Numbered from the stretch's first letter, positions 42,879 to 53,130 are shown. The stretch: DNA of 64,000 nt from Gymnodinialimonas sp. 57CJ19 (GCF_038396845.1 NZ_CP151587.1:2640001-2704000), one strand, 5' to 3'. The notes: a model not told the origin generated them from the letters alone. Made by a program: numbers and translations.

Positions 42879-44041
42879 GGGGCCACCAAGGTTACTGTCG
42901 CCATCGCCGCAATCCCTTCTTCCCGGCCGGTAAATCCGAGCCTTTCTGTCGTTGTCGCCTTGACCGACACGCGGCCCACATCGATGCGCAACAGCTCTGC
43001 CAAGCGGGCGCGCATCGCACCCGCGACGGGGCCGATTTTCGGCCTCTCGCACATCAATGTAAGGTCAGCGTTGGAGATCTTGAAGCCCCGCGCGGCGGCT
43101 AAATCTACAGCGTGGGTCAGGAAAATATGGCTTTGCGCGCCTTTCCATTGCGGGTCCGAGGGCGGGAAATGGGTGCCGATATCGCCCTCGGCCAAGGCGC
43201 CGTAGATCGCGTCGGTCACGGTATGGAGGCCCACGTCCGCATCGGAATGCCCCTGCAAGCCGCGGGTGTGCGGAACGGAAACGCCGCAGAGCCATACCTG
43301 ATCGCCCGGCCCAAACCGATGCACGTCAAACCCATTGCCGACCCGGATATCCATGGTGCTCTCCAGCAGTTTTGCGGCCCGTTCAAAATCACCGGGCGCG
43401 GTTAGTTTCAGGTTGGCCTCGTCGCCCGGCGTGATCGCCACATCAAGCCCAAAGGCACGGGCCACGGCGACGTCATCGGCGGCGGGGGTGGTTTGCGCAG
43501 CATGGGCGGCGCGGATGGCGTCCAGGTGGAACCCTTGCGGGGTCTGCGCCCGCCACAGGTTGGTGCGATCCTTAACGCCGTTAACGGTTTGCTCCCCGTA
43601 CCAAAGCGCGTCGGTTACCGGCAGGGCGGGGGCCGCGCCGGGGTGCGAGCCGAGCGCCTCCAGCACCCCGTCGATCACCGCGCGGCTCACCAAGGGGCGG
43701 GCGGCGTCGTGGATCAAGACAATCTCGCCGGTTTGAACCGCGTCCAACCCCGCCCGGACCGAGGCTTCTCGGGTCGCCCCGCCGAACACCCGGCGCAGGG
43801 GCGTCTGCGTGATTGGGCAGCAGCGGGCGAAATAGGCTTCATCATCGCGGTGGATTACCACGACAATCTCTGCCACCTCTGGATGGGAATCGAAGGCGCA
43901 GATCGTGCGGGCAATCACGGGCGTGCCGCATAACTCTCTGTATTGTTTTGGTAATTCTCCGCCCATGCGGGTGCCGCGTCCGGCGGCTACCAGCAGGGCT
44001 GTGGCGGGTTGAGAGGGCATGATGGAGGGCGTATGGCTCAT
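42875..44041 (-). CDS. ispDF: Bifunctional IspD/IspF
   Basis: 388 aa. Combines MEP cytidylyltransferase (IspD) and MECDP synthase (IspF), two steps of the non-mevalonate isoprenoid pathway. IspD half: [29 protein letters not shown]. IspF half from about residue 230: [44 protein letters not shown]. The fused form is the normal alphaproteobacterial arrangement. Start ATG at 44041 or at 44020. Divergent from dusB. Confidence 0.95.
   Translation of the reverse strand: MSHTPSIMPSQPATALLVAAGRGTRMGGELPKQYRELCGTPVIARTICAFDSHPEVAEIVVVIHRDDEAYFARCCPITQTPLRRVFGGATREASVRAGLDAVQTGEIVLIHDAARPLVSRAVIDGVLEALGSHPGAAPALPVTDALWYGEQTVNGVKDRTNLWRAQTPQGFHLDAIRAAHAAQTTPAADDVAVARAFGLDVAITPGDEANLKLTAPGDFERAAKLLESTMDIRVGNGFDVHRFGPGDQVWLCGVSVPHTRGLQGHSDADVGLHTVTDAIYGALAEGDIGTHFPPSDPQWKGAQSHIFLTHAVDLAAARGFKISNADLTLMCERPKIGPVAGAMRARLAELLRIDVGRVSVKATTTERLGFTGREEGIAAMATVTLVAP
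43571..43585. repeat. Dispersed palindrome, copy 5
   Basis: CTTAACGCCGTTAAC, inside ispDF. See the finding on this motif. Confidence 0.6.
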
Positions 44042-44123
44042 GCCCAAGGGTCTAGGCCCAAAGCCTTTCTGGTACAATCTCTTGATGGTCTGCCCGTTTA
44101 TTCACCGTTAGTGCTTAATATTT

Positions 44124-44146
44124 GTGCAAATGCACGATTGCGTGCA
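44124..44146. promoter_or_regulatory. Overlapping dyads upstream of dusB-ntrBC
   Basis: GTGCAAATGCAC (44124-44135) overlaps TGCACGATTGCGTGCA (44131-44146). The arms TGCAC/GTGCA resemble the NtrC consensus (TGCAC-N-GTGCA) with one base less between them. They sit about 64-86 bases upstream of the dusB ATG. Confidence 0.45.
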
Positions 44147-44209
44147 AAAGGACCCGATCCCTTATTTGTCATCGCCGCGGGCGGGGACTACCAAAATTTG
44201 CAGTCACCC

Positions 44210-45208
44210 ATGGAAAATACCTTGTCGCTCACCCTTGGCTCCATCTCCTTATCCCCTCCGGTCCTGCTCGCGCCGATGGCCGGGATCACGGATTTGCCGT
44301 TCCGCCGCCTCGTGTCCAGCTTTGGCGCGGGCCTTGTGGTGAGCGAGATGGTCGCCAGCCAGGAAATGGTGGAGGCCAAGACCTCGGTCCGGGCGCGGGC
44401 GGAATTAGGGTTAACGGAGCAGGCCAGCGCCGTGCAACTGGCGGGGCGCGAGGCTTATTGGATGGCCGAAGCCGCGCGTATCGCGGAATCCAAGGGCGCG
44501 CGGATCATAGATATCAACATGGGCTGCCCCGCGAAAAAAGTCGTGGGGGGGCTGTCGGGTTCTGCTTTGATGCGGGATCTGGACCATGCCCTGCACCTGA
44601 TCGACGCAGTCGTTAATGCCGTTAACGTTCCCGTCACGCTGAAGACGCGCCTGGGGTGGGATGACGACATGATGAACGCCCCTGAATTGGCGCGGCGGGC
44701 GGAAGGCGCGGGCATTCAGATGATCACGATCCATGGCCGAACCCGGTGCCAGTTCTACAAGGGGCAGGCCAATTGGGCGGCGATCCGCGCTGTGAAAGAC
44801 GCGGTGAATGTGCCGGTCATCGCCAACGGGGACATCGTGAACGCCGCCGCCGCGCGGCAAGCCATGGCGCTTTCGGGGGCCGATGGTGTGATGGTCGGGC
44901 GCGGCATTCAGGGGCAGCCTTGGTTGTTGTCGCAGATCGGCGCTTCCTTGTTCGGCACCAAGCCGGCCAAGGTGCCGGAAGGCGCGGCATTCGCAGAGAT
45001 GGTGGCCACCCACTATCAGGACATGCTGTCGTTTTATGGCGCCGAGTTGGGTTCACGCGTCGCCCGCAAGCACCTTGGCTGGTATATGGACCGGGTCGGC
45101 ACGGCCTCGGCGCTGCGTAAGAAGATCCTGACTGAAAAAAGAACAGACGATGTGTTTCGGATGTTGCCGGATGCCTTGTTGCATGAAGCAGATAGGGCGG
45201 TTGCATGA
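44210..45208 (+). CDS. dusB: tRNA dihydrouridine synthase (NifR3-type)
   Basis: 332 aa. FMN enzyme that reduces uridine in tRNA. Start APMAGITDLPFRRL, catalytic Cys in NMGCPAKKV, TIHGRTRCQFYKG, and NGDIVNAAAARQAM are typical. It is the first gene of the ntr operon in this lineage (nifR3-ntrB-ntrC). The ATG at 44210 is chosen from similarity of MENTLSLTLGSISL to the family; a longer upstream frame has no support. Weak ribosome site. Its stop overlaps the ntrB start (ATGA). Confidence 0.93.
   Translation: MENTLSLTLGSISLSPPVLLAPMAGITDLPFRRLVSSFGAGLVVSEMVASQEMVEAKTSVRARAELGLTEQASAVQLAGREAYWMAEAARIAESKGARIIDINMGCPAKKVVGGLSGSALMRDLDHALHLIDAVVNAVNVPVTLKTRLGWDDDMMNAPELARRAEGAGIQMITIHGRTRCQFYKGQANWAAIRAVKDAVNVPVIANGDIVNAAAARQAMALSGADGVMVGRGIQGQPWLLSQIGASLFGTKPAKVPEGAAFAEMVATHYQDMLSFYGAELGSRVARKHLGWYMDRVGTASALRKKILTEKRTDDVFRMLPDALLHEADRAVA
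44612..44626. repeat. Dispersed palindrome, copy 6
   Basis: GTTAATGCCGTTAAC (one mismatch), inside dusB. See the finding on this motif. Confidence 0.6.
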
Positions 45209-46272
45209 CCGAAATCACCACCGCGCTTTGGGCGTCCCTGCCGACGCCTGCCATGATCCTTGATGCCGACGATTGCATCCGCGACGTGAATCCCGTGGCA
45301 GAGACATTCCTGAACGCATCGTTCAAATCCCTTGTCGGCAAGCACGCTTGGGAAAAAATCTATGTGGAGCCCGATCTGCGCGACAGTGTGGCGCGGGTAC
45401 GTGCGGCGCAGTCGCCGATGTTTGTGAATAGCGTCGATGTGGGGACCAGCAGCCGGCGACCGGTGTCGTGCAACATTCAAATCGGCCCGCTCGCCGACCG
45501 CCCTGACCACGTCCTGGTGCTGTTGGAAAACCGAGAGCTTGTGGGCCGGATGAACCGGGCAATGTCCTCCAAGACCGCGGCGAAATCTGCCATCGGCATG
45601 GCTGAAATGCTGGCCCATGAAATCAAGAACCCGTTGGCGGGGATCACCGGCGCGGCGCAGCTGATCTCGATGAACGCCAATGCCGAGGACCGAGAGTTAA
45701 CGGATTTAATCGTTGCCGAAACCCGCCGCGTCCTGAAGCTGTTGGAGCAGGTCGAAGACTTCGGCAATGTGCGCCCGCCGGAACGGCGCCCGGTCAATAT
45801 CCACGATGTGTTGGACCGCGCGCGCAAGTCGGCCTCGGTCAGTTTTGCGTCACATATGACCCTTGTGGAAGACTACGACCCGTCGTTGCCGCCGACATGG
45901 GTGGACCCGGATCAGTTGCAACAAGTGATTGTAAACCTGATGAAAAACGCGGCCGAAGCCGGAAAGTCGGGCGGCACGATCTGGTTGCGCACGTTCTACG
46001 AGGCCTCTCTCAAGGTGCGCCGCGCCGATGGGCAGGGCACCGCCGCACCGTTGCAGATTGAAGTTGTCGACGACGGCCCCGGCATTCCGCCCGAACTGCA
46101 ACAAGACCTGTTCGAGCCGTTCGTTTCGGGCCGCGAAAACGGCACCGGTCTGGGGCTTGCGTTGATTTCAAAGATCGTGGCCGACCACGACGGCTGGATT
46201 GCTGTGGAAAGCAAGCCGGGGCGCACTGCGTTTCGCGTGTCATTTCCCGTCGTCCCGAAAGAGGCCCGGTGA
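45205..46272 (+). CDS. ntrB: Nitrogen regulation sensor kinase NtrB
   Basis: 355 aa cytoplasmic histidine kinase. PAS domain at the N-terminus (MILDADDCIRDVNPVAETFL), HisKA with phosphoacceptor His138 (LAHEIKNPLAG) and HATPase (NLMKNAAEA, DDGPGIPPE, GTGLGLALISKIV). Phosphorylates NtrC under nitrogen limitation, with PII (GlnB/GlnK) as partner in the family. Coupled to dusB by a four-base overlap; ntrC starts 88 bases downstream. Confidence 0.95.
   Translation: MTEITTALWASLPTPAMILDADDCIRDVNPVAETFLNASFKSLVGKHAWEKIYVEPDLRDSVARVRAAQSPMFVNSVDVGTSSRRPVSCNIQIGPLADRPDHVLVLLENRELVGRMNRAMSSKTAAKSAIGMAEMLAHEIKNPLAGITGAAQLISMNANAEDRELTDLIVAETRRVLKLLEQVEDFGNVRPPERRPVNIHDVLDRARKSASVSFASHMTLVEDYDPSLPPTWVDPDQLQQVIVNLMKNAAEAGKSGGTIWLRTFYEASLKVRRADGQGTAAPLQIEVVDDGPGIPPELQQDLFEPFVSGRENGTGLGLALISKIVADHDGWIAVESKPGRTAFRVSFPVVPKEAR
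45696..45710. repeat. Dispersed palindrome, copy 7 (weaker)
   Basis: GTTAACGGATTTAAT inside ntrB, keeping TTAA-N5-TTAA. See the finding on this motif. Confidence 0.45.
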
Positions 46273-46360
46273 TGAAAGCGGCAGCCCCCGGTCCGTTTAC
46301 CATAAGCGGGGAACGCCCCGTACCCATCTGGCGAATAACAACCTAAAAGGCACATGACCC

Positions 46361-47740
46361 ATGGACGGAACCGTTCTAGTTGCAGATGACGACCGCACAA
46401 TTCGCACCGTGTTGACCCAGGCTTTGACACGGGCAGGGTGCAAGGTTCATGCGACCTCCAGCCTTGTGACGTTGATGCGGTGGGTGGATGAAGGGAAGGG
46501 CGATCTGGTGATCTCGGACGTGGTGATGCCCGATGGCAATGGCCTTGATACCCTGCCGCAAATAACCGAACGGCGCCCCGGTCTGCCGGTCATCATCATT
46601 TCGGCCCAAAACACGATCATGACGGCGATTCAGGCGACCGAGAAAGAGGCCTACGACTATCTGCCCAAACCCTTTGACTTGCCTGACCTCATGAAGCGTG
46701 CAGCCCGCGCGCTAGAGGTCAAACGCCACGCACCCCCTGCCGCAAGGGCGCCGGAATCGGCGCTTCCGGCGATGGGGGAAGACCTGCCACTCGTGGGGCG
46801 GACCCCGGCGATGCAGGCGCTCTACTGGCTTGTGGCGCGGGTGATGAACAGCGATCTGCCGGTGCTGGTCACCGGCGAAAGCGGCACGGGCAAGTCCCTG
46901 ATTGCACGGGCAATTCACGACTTCTCGGATCGTCGCACCTTGCCGTTCGTTGTGGCCTCCGCCGCGGATCTGGAGGGGGCAGACGGGCCCGCGACCATTC
47001 TGAACCGCGCCAAGGGCGGCTCCATCTTGTTCGATGAGGTGGGCGATCTGGACGATGACGCACAGGCGAAGATCGTGCGGATGCTCGACGCCATGCCCCA
47101 GGCCAACCCACGCATCATGGCGACGTCGCAAAAGGACCTTGCCGACCGGATGGAAGAGCGGAGCTTTCGCCAAGACCTGTTCTATCGTCTGAGCGGTGTC
47201 AGCATCACTGTACCGGCTTTGCGCGAGCGGGTCGACGACATCCCCCTTCTGAGCACCCACTTCTTGGCCCGCGCGGAACGTGACGGGGCCGCCCCCCGGC
47301 GCTTCTCGGCCGAGGCGCTGGACCTTGTGCGCGCCTACACCTGGCCCGGCAACGTGCGCCAGTTGGAGAACGCGATCCGCCGCCTGACGGTCACGGCCCA
47401 GACCGAGGAAATCACCCGCGCAGAGGTGGAGGCCGTCTTGGGCTCTCAACCCGCGATCGAGCCGCTGATTTCCGGCACAAGCGAGGGCGACAAGCTGAGC
47501 GCTTCGGTCGCCAAACACCTGCGCCGTTACTTCGATTTGCACGGCGGTGTGCTCCCATCCCCGGGGCTATACGCCCGTATTTTAAAGGAAGTTGAGGCAC
47601 CTTTGATCGAAATCGCTCTGGATGCTACGGCGGGAAATCAGGCTAAATGTGCGGACCTTCTGGGCATCAACCGCAATACCTTGCGTAAAAAGATCACCGA
47701 TCTCGATATTCGCGTGACACGCCGCCGCAAACTGGTGTAA
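46361..47740 (+). CDS. ntrC: Nitrogen response regulator NtrC (GAFTGA-less type)
   Basis: 459 aa. Receiver domain with phospho-Asp53, AAA+ domain with Walker A GESGTGKS (172-179) and Walker B ILFDEVGD, and C-terminal Fis-type HTH ([23 protein letters not shown]). The segment where sigma-54 activators carry GAFTGA (about 199-218) is shortened here ([18 protein letters not shown]) and the motif is absent. The Rhodobacter NtrC is likewise known to lack it and to activate the housekeeping polymerase, so the same is inferred here. Activates nitrogen-assimilation genes. Confidence 0.95.
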   Translation: MDGTVLVADDDRTIRTVLTQALTRAGCKVHATSSLVTLMRWVDEGKGDLVISDVVMPDGNGLDTLPQITERRPGLPVIIISAQNTIMTAIQATEKEAYDYLPKPFDLPDLMKRAARALEVKRHAPPAARAPESALPAMGEDLPLVGRTPAMQALYWLVARVMNSDLPVLVTGESGTGKSLIARAIHDFSDRRTLPFVVASAADLEGADGPATILNRAKGGSILFDEVGDLDDDAQAKIVRMLDAMPQANPRIMATSQKDLADRMEERSFRQDLFYRLSGVSITVPALRERVDDIPLLSTHFLARAERDGAAPRRFSAEALDLVRAYTWPGNVRQLENAIRRLTVTAQTEEITRAEVEAVLGSQPAIEPLISGTSEGDKLSASVAKHLRRYFDLHGGVLPSPGLYARILKEVEAPLIEIALDATAGNQAKCADLLGINRNTLRKKITDLDIRVTRRRKLV

Positions 47741-47829
47741 TATCGCAACACGCGTGGCGCATTGGAAACAGGCTTTCGGTGCGTAGCGGTCCTGTCAGGC
47801 CGTTCAAATGCGTGATTGTGGGGGATTGA

Positions 47830-50088
47830 GTGGTGGATGAGCCCGCCCAAGGTTTGGGCGATCAGCATAGACTGATGGACCGTCTAAGTTTGTTGCGCCG
47901 CAACAAGCGGTTGCGGAGCATTGGCACCGTAGGCCTTGTGGTGCTGGCGCCTGTCCTTGCGCTGGCAACGTTTTTTGCTTTCAGCCCGCTTAATCAGACC
48001 ACGGACAGCACGGTGCGCACGCTCGTGTTGCTGGCTGATTTTATTTATATTCTGGTCATCATCACACTGGTTCTACGCGAGGTGGCGCAGATCATTGCCT
48101 CGCGCCGGGCGCAATCGGCGGGATCGCGTCTGCACCTGCGGCTCACGGCGATTTTCGGGGTGGTGGCCTTGGTCCCGACCGTGGTCGTGGCCGTCCTTGC
48201 CGTTCTGAGTGTGAACATGGGACTAGAGGGCTGGTTCTCGGATCGCGTCTCTACCGCGCTTGGAAATTCCGTAGATGCGGCCGTGGCTTACCAACAAGAA
48301 CACCGCGATGATCTGGAACAGGATGCCCGAGCATTGGGGGCCTATTTGAACATCAACCGCCGCGCGACACCGTTCCTGTCCGATGGAGACTTGCGGCAGG
48401 TCCTGAACACCGGACAAAGCCAAATTCAGCGCGGCCTGCGAGAGGCCTTCGTGATCGACAGCGCCGGAGAAATCCGGGCACGCGGCGCCCGGTCCTACCT
48501 GTTCGACTACGACGCCCCGAGCGCCGAAGACCTGGCCTTGGCCTCTGGCGGTGAGGTGGTGCTCTCCGAGGACCGCGCCCAAAACGAATTCCGCGCCCTC
48601 TACCGCTTGGCGGCGTTTCCTGACCGCTACCTCTATATCTCGCGCGAGGTTGATGGACAGATTATCGCGCTGCTCGATGAGACAGAGCAGACCGTGCTTT
48701 TGTATCGTCAGGTTGAAGAGGACCGGGGGCGGCTGCTGTTTGACTTCGCGCTTTTGTATCTGGGCTTTGCGACGCTGATGATCCTCGCCGCGATCTGGGC
48801 GGGACTGTCATTTGGCGAGCGTTTGTCGCGCCCCGTGGGCCAGCTTGCAGGCGCCGCGCAACGGGTGGGGCAAGGCGACCTTGACGTGCGCGTGCCCGAG
48901 GCGACATCGGACGACGAGATCGCCATGTTGGGGCGGTTGTTCAACCAGATGACCCGCCAGCTAAAGGGCCAGCGTGAAACGATGGTCGAACAGAACGCCG
49001 CGACCGAGGAATCCCGGCGGTTGTTTGATAGCGTCTTGTCCTCGGTCACCGCGGGCGTTGTGGGGCTGGAGGAAGGCGGACGCGTGGACTTCATGAACCG
49101 CTCGGCCCGGCGCTTGTTGGCCTTGGTCGAGCAACGCGATAACGGCCTGACGCTAGAGGCCGCGATCCCAGAATTTGCCTCGCTTTTCAACAAGTTGACG
49201 GGCACAGCTGCGGAAACGGTTCAAGAAGAAATCAAACTGACTCGGGGCGGCAAGCAGGAAAGTCTGCTGGTGCGCATGGCCACCCGCCGCAACGAGGCCG
49301 GAGATCTGGAAGGCTATGTGGTGGCCTTCGACGACGTGACCCAATTGGTCAGCGCTCAGCGCATGGCCGCCTGGGGCGACGTGGCGCGGCGGATTGCCCA
49401 TGAAATCAAGAACCCTTTGACCCCGATCCAGCTCTCGGCCGAACGCATTAAGCGTAAGTTCTCCAAGATGTTGGAGGGCGAAGATCAAGCATCCCTAGAG
49501 CAGATGACCGGGGTCATCGTGCGTCAAACCAACGACCTGCGCCGGATCGTTGATGAATTCTCCAAGTTTGCCCGGATGCCCGAGCCCGAAACCCGCACGG
49601 AAGATATAGTTCAACTGCTGAACAATTCGATTTTGCTGCAACGGGCAGGGCAGCCGGGGACACGGTTCGAGATCAATATCCCCGATCGTGAAGTCATGGC
49701 AGAGGTCGATTCAACCATGATCGGCCAAGCGCTCACCAATCTGTTGAAGAACGCGGGCGAAGCCATTGAAAGTCTTTACGAAAAGGGTAAGCCCCAAGGG
49801 CATGAGCCACAGCTGAAAGTGGACGCGTCATTGACCCCGAATGCGATCTGTATCGAGATTTCCGACAACGGGATCGGCCTGCCGCCGGACCGCGCGAAAT
49901 TGTTTGAACCCTACGTCACAACACGCGATAGCGGCACGGGTCTAGGCCTGCCGATCGTTAAAAAAATAATTGAGGAGCATGGCGGAACGCTAGAGCTGCG
50001 GGATGCGGAACCGTTCACCGACGGCGCCCATCGCGGGGCCACAGCGCGTATTACCCTGCCACGCATTCCCGACAACAGTGGAGATTGA
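47830..50088 (+). CDS. ntrY: Nitrogen regulation sensor kinase NtrY
   Basis: 752 aa membrane histidine kinase. Three or four N-terminal membrane helices within the first ~320 residues enclose an extracytoplasmic region, then HAMP, PAS (SVTAGVVGLEEGGRVDFMNR), HisKA with His524 (IAHEIKNPLTPIQLSAERIKRKF) and HATPase (NLLKNAGEAIES, SDNGIGLPPD, GTGLGLPIVKKII). Works with NtrX, in some species linked to redox/nitrogen signals. The GTG at 47830 or ATG at 47875 could start it. Stop precedes ntrX by two bases. Confidence 0.94.
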   Translation: MVDEPAQGLGDQHRLMDRLSLLRRNKRLRSIGTVGLVVLAPVLALATFFAFSPLNQTTDSTVRTLVLLADFIYILVIITLVLREVAQIIASRRAQSAGSRLHLRLTAIFGVVALVPTVVVAVLAVLSVNMGLEGWFSDRVSTALGNSVDAAVAYQQEHRDDLEQDARALGAYLNINRRATPFLSDGDLRQVLNTGQSQIQRGLREAFVIDSAGEIRARGARSYLFDYDAPSAEDLALASGGEVVLSEDRAQNEFRALYRLAAFPDRYLYISREVDGQIIALLDETEQTVLLYRQVEEDRGRLLFDFALLYLGFATLMILAAIWAGLSFGERLSRPVGQLAGAAQRVGQGDLDVRVPEATSDDEIAMLGRLFNQMTRQLKGQRETMVEQNAATEESRRLFDSVLSSVTAGVVGLEEGGRVDFMNRSARRLLALVEQRDNGLTLEAAIPEFASLFNKLTGTAAETVQEEIKLTRGGKQESLLVRMATRRNEAGDLEGYVVAFDDVTQLVSAQRMAAWGDVARRIAHEIKNPLTPIQLSAERIKRKFSKMLEGEDQASLEQMTGVIVRQTNDLRRIVDEFSKFARMPEPETRTEDIVQLLNNSILLQRAGQPGTRFEINIPDREVMAEVDSTMIGQALTNLLKNAGEAIESLYEKGKPQGHEPQLKVDASLTPNAICIEISDNGIGLPPDRAKLFEPYVTTRDSGTGLGLPIVKKIIEEHGGTLELRDAEPFTDGAHRGATARITLPRIPDNSGD

Positions 50089-50090
50089 GT

Positions 50091-51488
50091 ATGAGTGATA
50101 TTCTTGTCGTCGATGACGAACGCGACATCCGGGAATTGATCTGCGATATTTTGCAGGATGAGGGTTTCAGCACCCGCATGGCGGGCAATTCGGACGAGGC
50201 CATGGCCGAGTTGAACAAAGCCGAGCCGGGGCTGATGATCCTGGATATCTGGCTCAAGGACAGCAACATGGACGGGATTGATATCCTGGGCCATGTGAAG
50301 CGCGATAACCCAGAGGTTCCGGTGGTGATCATCTCGGGCCACGGAAATGTGGAAATCGCCGTCGCGGCGATCAAGCAGGGCGCCTACGACTTCATTGAAA
50401 AGCCCTTTAACATTGACCAGTTGATGGTCGTTATCAAACGGGCGATGGAAACCAGCCGCCTGCGCCGTGAAAACGTGTCTCTGCGTCGCCAGGAAACACG
50501 CTCGGCCGATATGATCGGCAGCTCCTCGGCGTTCCGCACGATGAAAAGCCAGCTGGATAAAGTGACAAAATCCAACGGCCGCGTGATGCTGACGGGCGGC
50601 CCCGGAACCGGCAAGGAAGTGGCCGCGCGCTACATCCACGCCGAAAGCAACCGCGCCGATGCGCCCTTCGTGACGGTCTCCAGCGCCTCGATCCAGCCTG
50701 ACCATATGGAAGAGGTGCTTTTTGGCCGCGAAAGCCAACAAAGGGGGGTGGAACAAGGCCTGCTGGAACAAGCCCACGGCGGCGTGATCTATTTCGATGA
50801 GGTCGCAGATATGCCCTTGGCGACGCAGGGCAAAATTCTGCGCGTGTTGGTGGACCAAAGCTTCACCCGGGTGGGCGGCACAGCGAAAGTACGGGTGGAC
50901 CTGCGGGTGATCTCGTCCACGACCAAAGACCTCAACGCGGAAATTGCCGAAGGGCGGTTCCGTGAAGAATTGTACCACCGCCTCAACGTGGTCCCGGTCG
51001 AAGTGCCGTCTTTGGAAGATCGGCGTGAGGACGTGCCGGAACTGGCGCGCTACTTCATTGACCTGTTCAACAAGGAACAAGGCATGGCGGCCCGCGAGTT
51101 GGGCGAAGACGCCAGCGCGATGCTGCAAACGATGGCTTGGCCGGGCAATGTGCGCCAGCTCAAGAATGTGATCGAGCGGGTGATGATCCTGGGCGACGGC
51201 TCCGGCCCGATCGAAGCCCGCGATCTGCCGGGACAGGAAGAAGCGCCCACCTCCGAAGATGATCTCGCCCTGTCGGCTTCCCTGACGACACTCCCCCTGC
51301 GCGAGGCGCGAGAACTGTTTGAGCGGCAATACCTCATGGCTCAAATCAACCGGTTCGGCGGCAATATCTCCCGGACCGCCAGCTTCGTGGGCATGGAACG
51401 CTCGGCGCTGCACCGGAAACTCAAATCCCTTGGCGTGGTCACGACGTCCAAGGCAGGAACGCGGGTGGCGCAGGTCAGCGAAGGGTAG
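50091..51488 (+). CDS. ntrX: Response regulator NtrX
   Basis: 465 aa. Receiver domain with Asp52, AAA+ domain with Walker A GGPGTGKE and Walker B IYFDEVAD, C-terminal Fis-type HTH (GGNISRTASFVGMERSALHRKLKSLGV). In place of GAFTGA the loop reads EEVLFGRESQQRGVEQGLLEQA, so it also lacks the sigma-54 contact motif. Cognate partner of NtrY. The ATG at 50091 has a GGAG site; a TTG two codons earlier is unlikely. Confidence 0.94.
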   Translation: MSDILVVDDERDIRELICDILQDEGFSTRMAGNSDEAMAELNKAEPGLMILDIWLKDSNMDGIDILGHVKRDNPEVPVVIISGHGNVEIAVAAIKQGAYDFIEKPFNIDQLMVVIKRAMETSRLRRENVSLRRQETRSADMIGSSSAFRTMKSQLDKVTKSNGRVMLTGGPGTGKEVAARYIHAESNRADAPFVTVSSASIQPDHMEEVLFGRESQQRGVEQGLLEQAHGGVIYFDEVADMPLATQGKILRVLVDQSFTRVGGTAKVRVDLRVISSTTKDLNAEIAEGRFREELYHRLNVVPVEVPSLEDRREDVPELARYFIDLFNKEQGMAARELGEDASAMLQTMAWPGNVRQLKNVIERVMILGDGSGPIEARDLPGQEEAPTSEDDLALSASLTTLPLREARELFERQYLMAQINRFGGNISRTASFVGMERSALHRKLKSLGVVTTSKAGTRVAQVSEG

Positions 51489-51741
51489 GGCACACGCCCC
51501 TCCAACGGCTCCTCCAGCCAAAGGCTGTCCTCGCCGCCACCACACGTCCCGAGGTCAGCCAGCCACTCCCCCCCGCTTGCGGGCATCGCTGCCGCCAATG
51601 TGCCGCACAACGCTCCCTCCTTCATCTTGGCAAATACAACTCAATCCCGCCCCCGCACCCCAACGCCACGCCCGACATTGACGCGGCCCTCGCAAACTGC
51701 GAACAAGACGGCCATTCGGATCGTCACGGGAAAGCCCCCAC

Positions 51742-53118
51742 ATGAAGGTCATTATTTGTGGCGCGGGCCAGGTTGGCTGGCAAATCGCGCGGCACCTCTC
51801 TTCGGAAAACAACGATGTCACCGTGGTCGATAACAACGCCGATCTTGTGCGGCGGGCGACGGATACGTTGGACGTTCAGGGCCTCACAGGTTTTGCCAGC
51901 CACCCCGATGTGTTGGACCGTGCAGGCGCGCGCGATGCCGACATGGTGATCGCGGCCACCTTCTCGGACGAGGTCAACATGGTGACCTGCCAAGTGGCCC
52001 ATTCGGTCTTTGGCGTGCCGCGCAAGATTGCGCGTCTGCGGGCGCAAAGCTATCTCGACACGATCTACAGCGACCTCTACCGGCGCGATCACTTGCCCAT
52101 TGATGTGGTCATCTCCCCGGAGAAGGAAGTGGCCGAAGCGGTGCTGAACCGTATCGCGTCGCCCTCGACCTTTGATACCGAAAGCTTCCTGGGTGGCAGC
52201 ACGCAACTGATGGGGATCGAGCTGGACGAAGACTGCCCCGTCCTCACAACCCCTCTGAAGCAATTGTCGGAACTGTTCTCGACCCTGCGCGCCATCGTTG
52301 TGGGCATCCGGCGCGAGGGCACCTTGTTTGCGCCAGAGCCCGGCGATCAGATGTTTGCAGGCGACCAGATCTATGTGTTCAGCCACATTGATGACGTGGC
52401 CCGTGCGCTGGAGATCTTCGGCAAAACCCGTGCCATGCCCGAACGCATCGTGATTATCGGCGGCGGCAATGTCGGCCTGAGCGTTGCGTCGCGGCTGGAG
52501 AAATCTGCCACAAGGATGCGCACCCGGGTGATCGAGGCGAACCGCACCCGCGCCGAGCGGGCCGCCGATGCCTTGGAGCGCACGATCGTCTTGCACGGCG
52601 ACGGGCTCGACATTGATCTGTTGCGGGAAGCCGGGGTGGAACGGGCCGATGTGGTGCTGTCCCTGACCGATGATGACAAGACCAACATGCTGGCCTCTGT
52701 GCGGGCCAAATCTGCCGGGGCGGGGGTGGCGATCAGCCTCGTGAATGATCCCACTTTGGTGCCGCTGATGTCGCCCCTTGGGATTGATGCCTACGTGAAC
52801 CCGCGCTCGACCACCGTCAGCTCGATCCTGCGCCATATCCGCCACGGGCGCGTGCGTGGTGTCTACTCCATCGGTGATGCCGAGGCCGAGGTGATCGAGG
52901 CGCAGGTATTGTCCACTTCGCCCATGGCGGGCAAGACCATCCGCGATATCGACTTCCCCGAAGGGGCGCTTCTGGGCGCGGTGCAGCGCGGCAAGAAGGT
53001 GTTCCGCCCCACCGGCGCCACCCGGATCGAGGAGGGCGACGCCGTGGTGATCTTCGCGCTGACCTCGGACGTGCCAGCGGTTGAAACGCTGCTGCAAGTC
53101 TCCATCGACTTTTTCTGA
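51742..53118 (+). CDS. trkA: Trk potassium uptake protein TrkA
   Basis: 458 aa cytoplasmic regulator of the TrkH channel. Two RCK units, each a Rossmann NAD-binding domain (VIICGAGQVGWQIARHL at the start and IVIIGGGNVGLSVASRL near residue 235) plus a TrkA-C domain. Follows ntrX, the usual position in Rhodobacterales. trkH is 12 bases downstream. Confidence 0.96.
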   Translation: MKVIICGAGQVGWQIARHLSSENNDVTVVDNNADLVRRATDTLDVQGLTGFASHPDVLDRAGARDADMVIAATFSDEVNMVTCQVAHSVFGVPRKIARLRAQSYLDTIYSDLYRRDHLPIDVVISPEKEVAEAVLNRIASPSTFDTESFLGGSTQLMGIELDEDCPVLTTPLKQLSELFSTLRAIVVGIRREGTLFAPEPGDQMFAGDQIYVFSHIDDVARALEIFGKTRAMPERIVIIGGGNVGLSVASRLEKSATRMRTRVIEANRTRAERAADALERTIVLHGDGLDIDLLREAGVERADVVLSLTDDDKTNMLASVRAKSAGAGVAISLVNDPTLVPLMSPLGIDAYVNPRSTTVSSILRHIRHGRVRGVYSIGDAEAEVIEAQVLSTSPMAGKTIRDIDFPEGALLGAVQRGKKVFRPTGATRIEEGDAVVIFALTSDVPAVETLLQVSIDFF

Positions 53119-53130
53119 CAGCCGCGCGCG

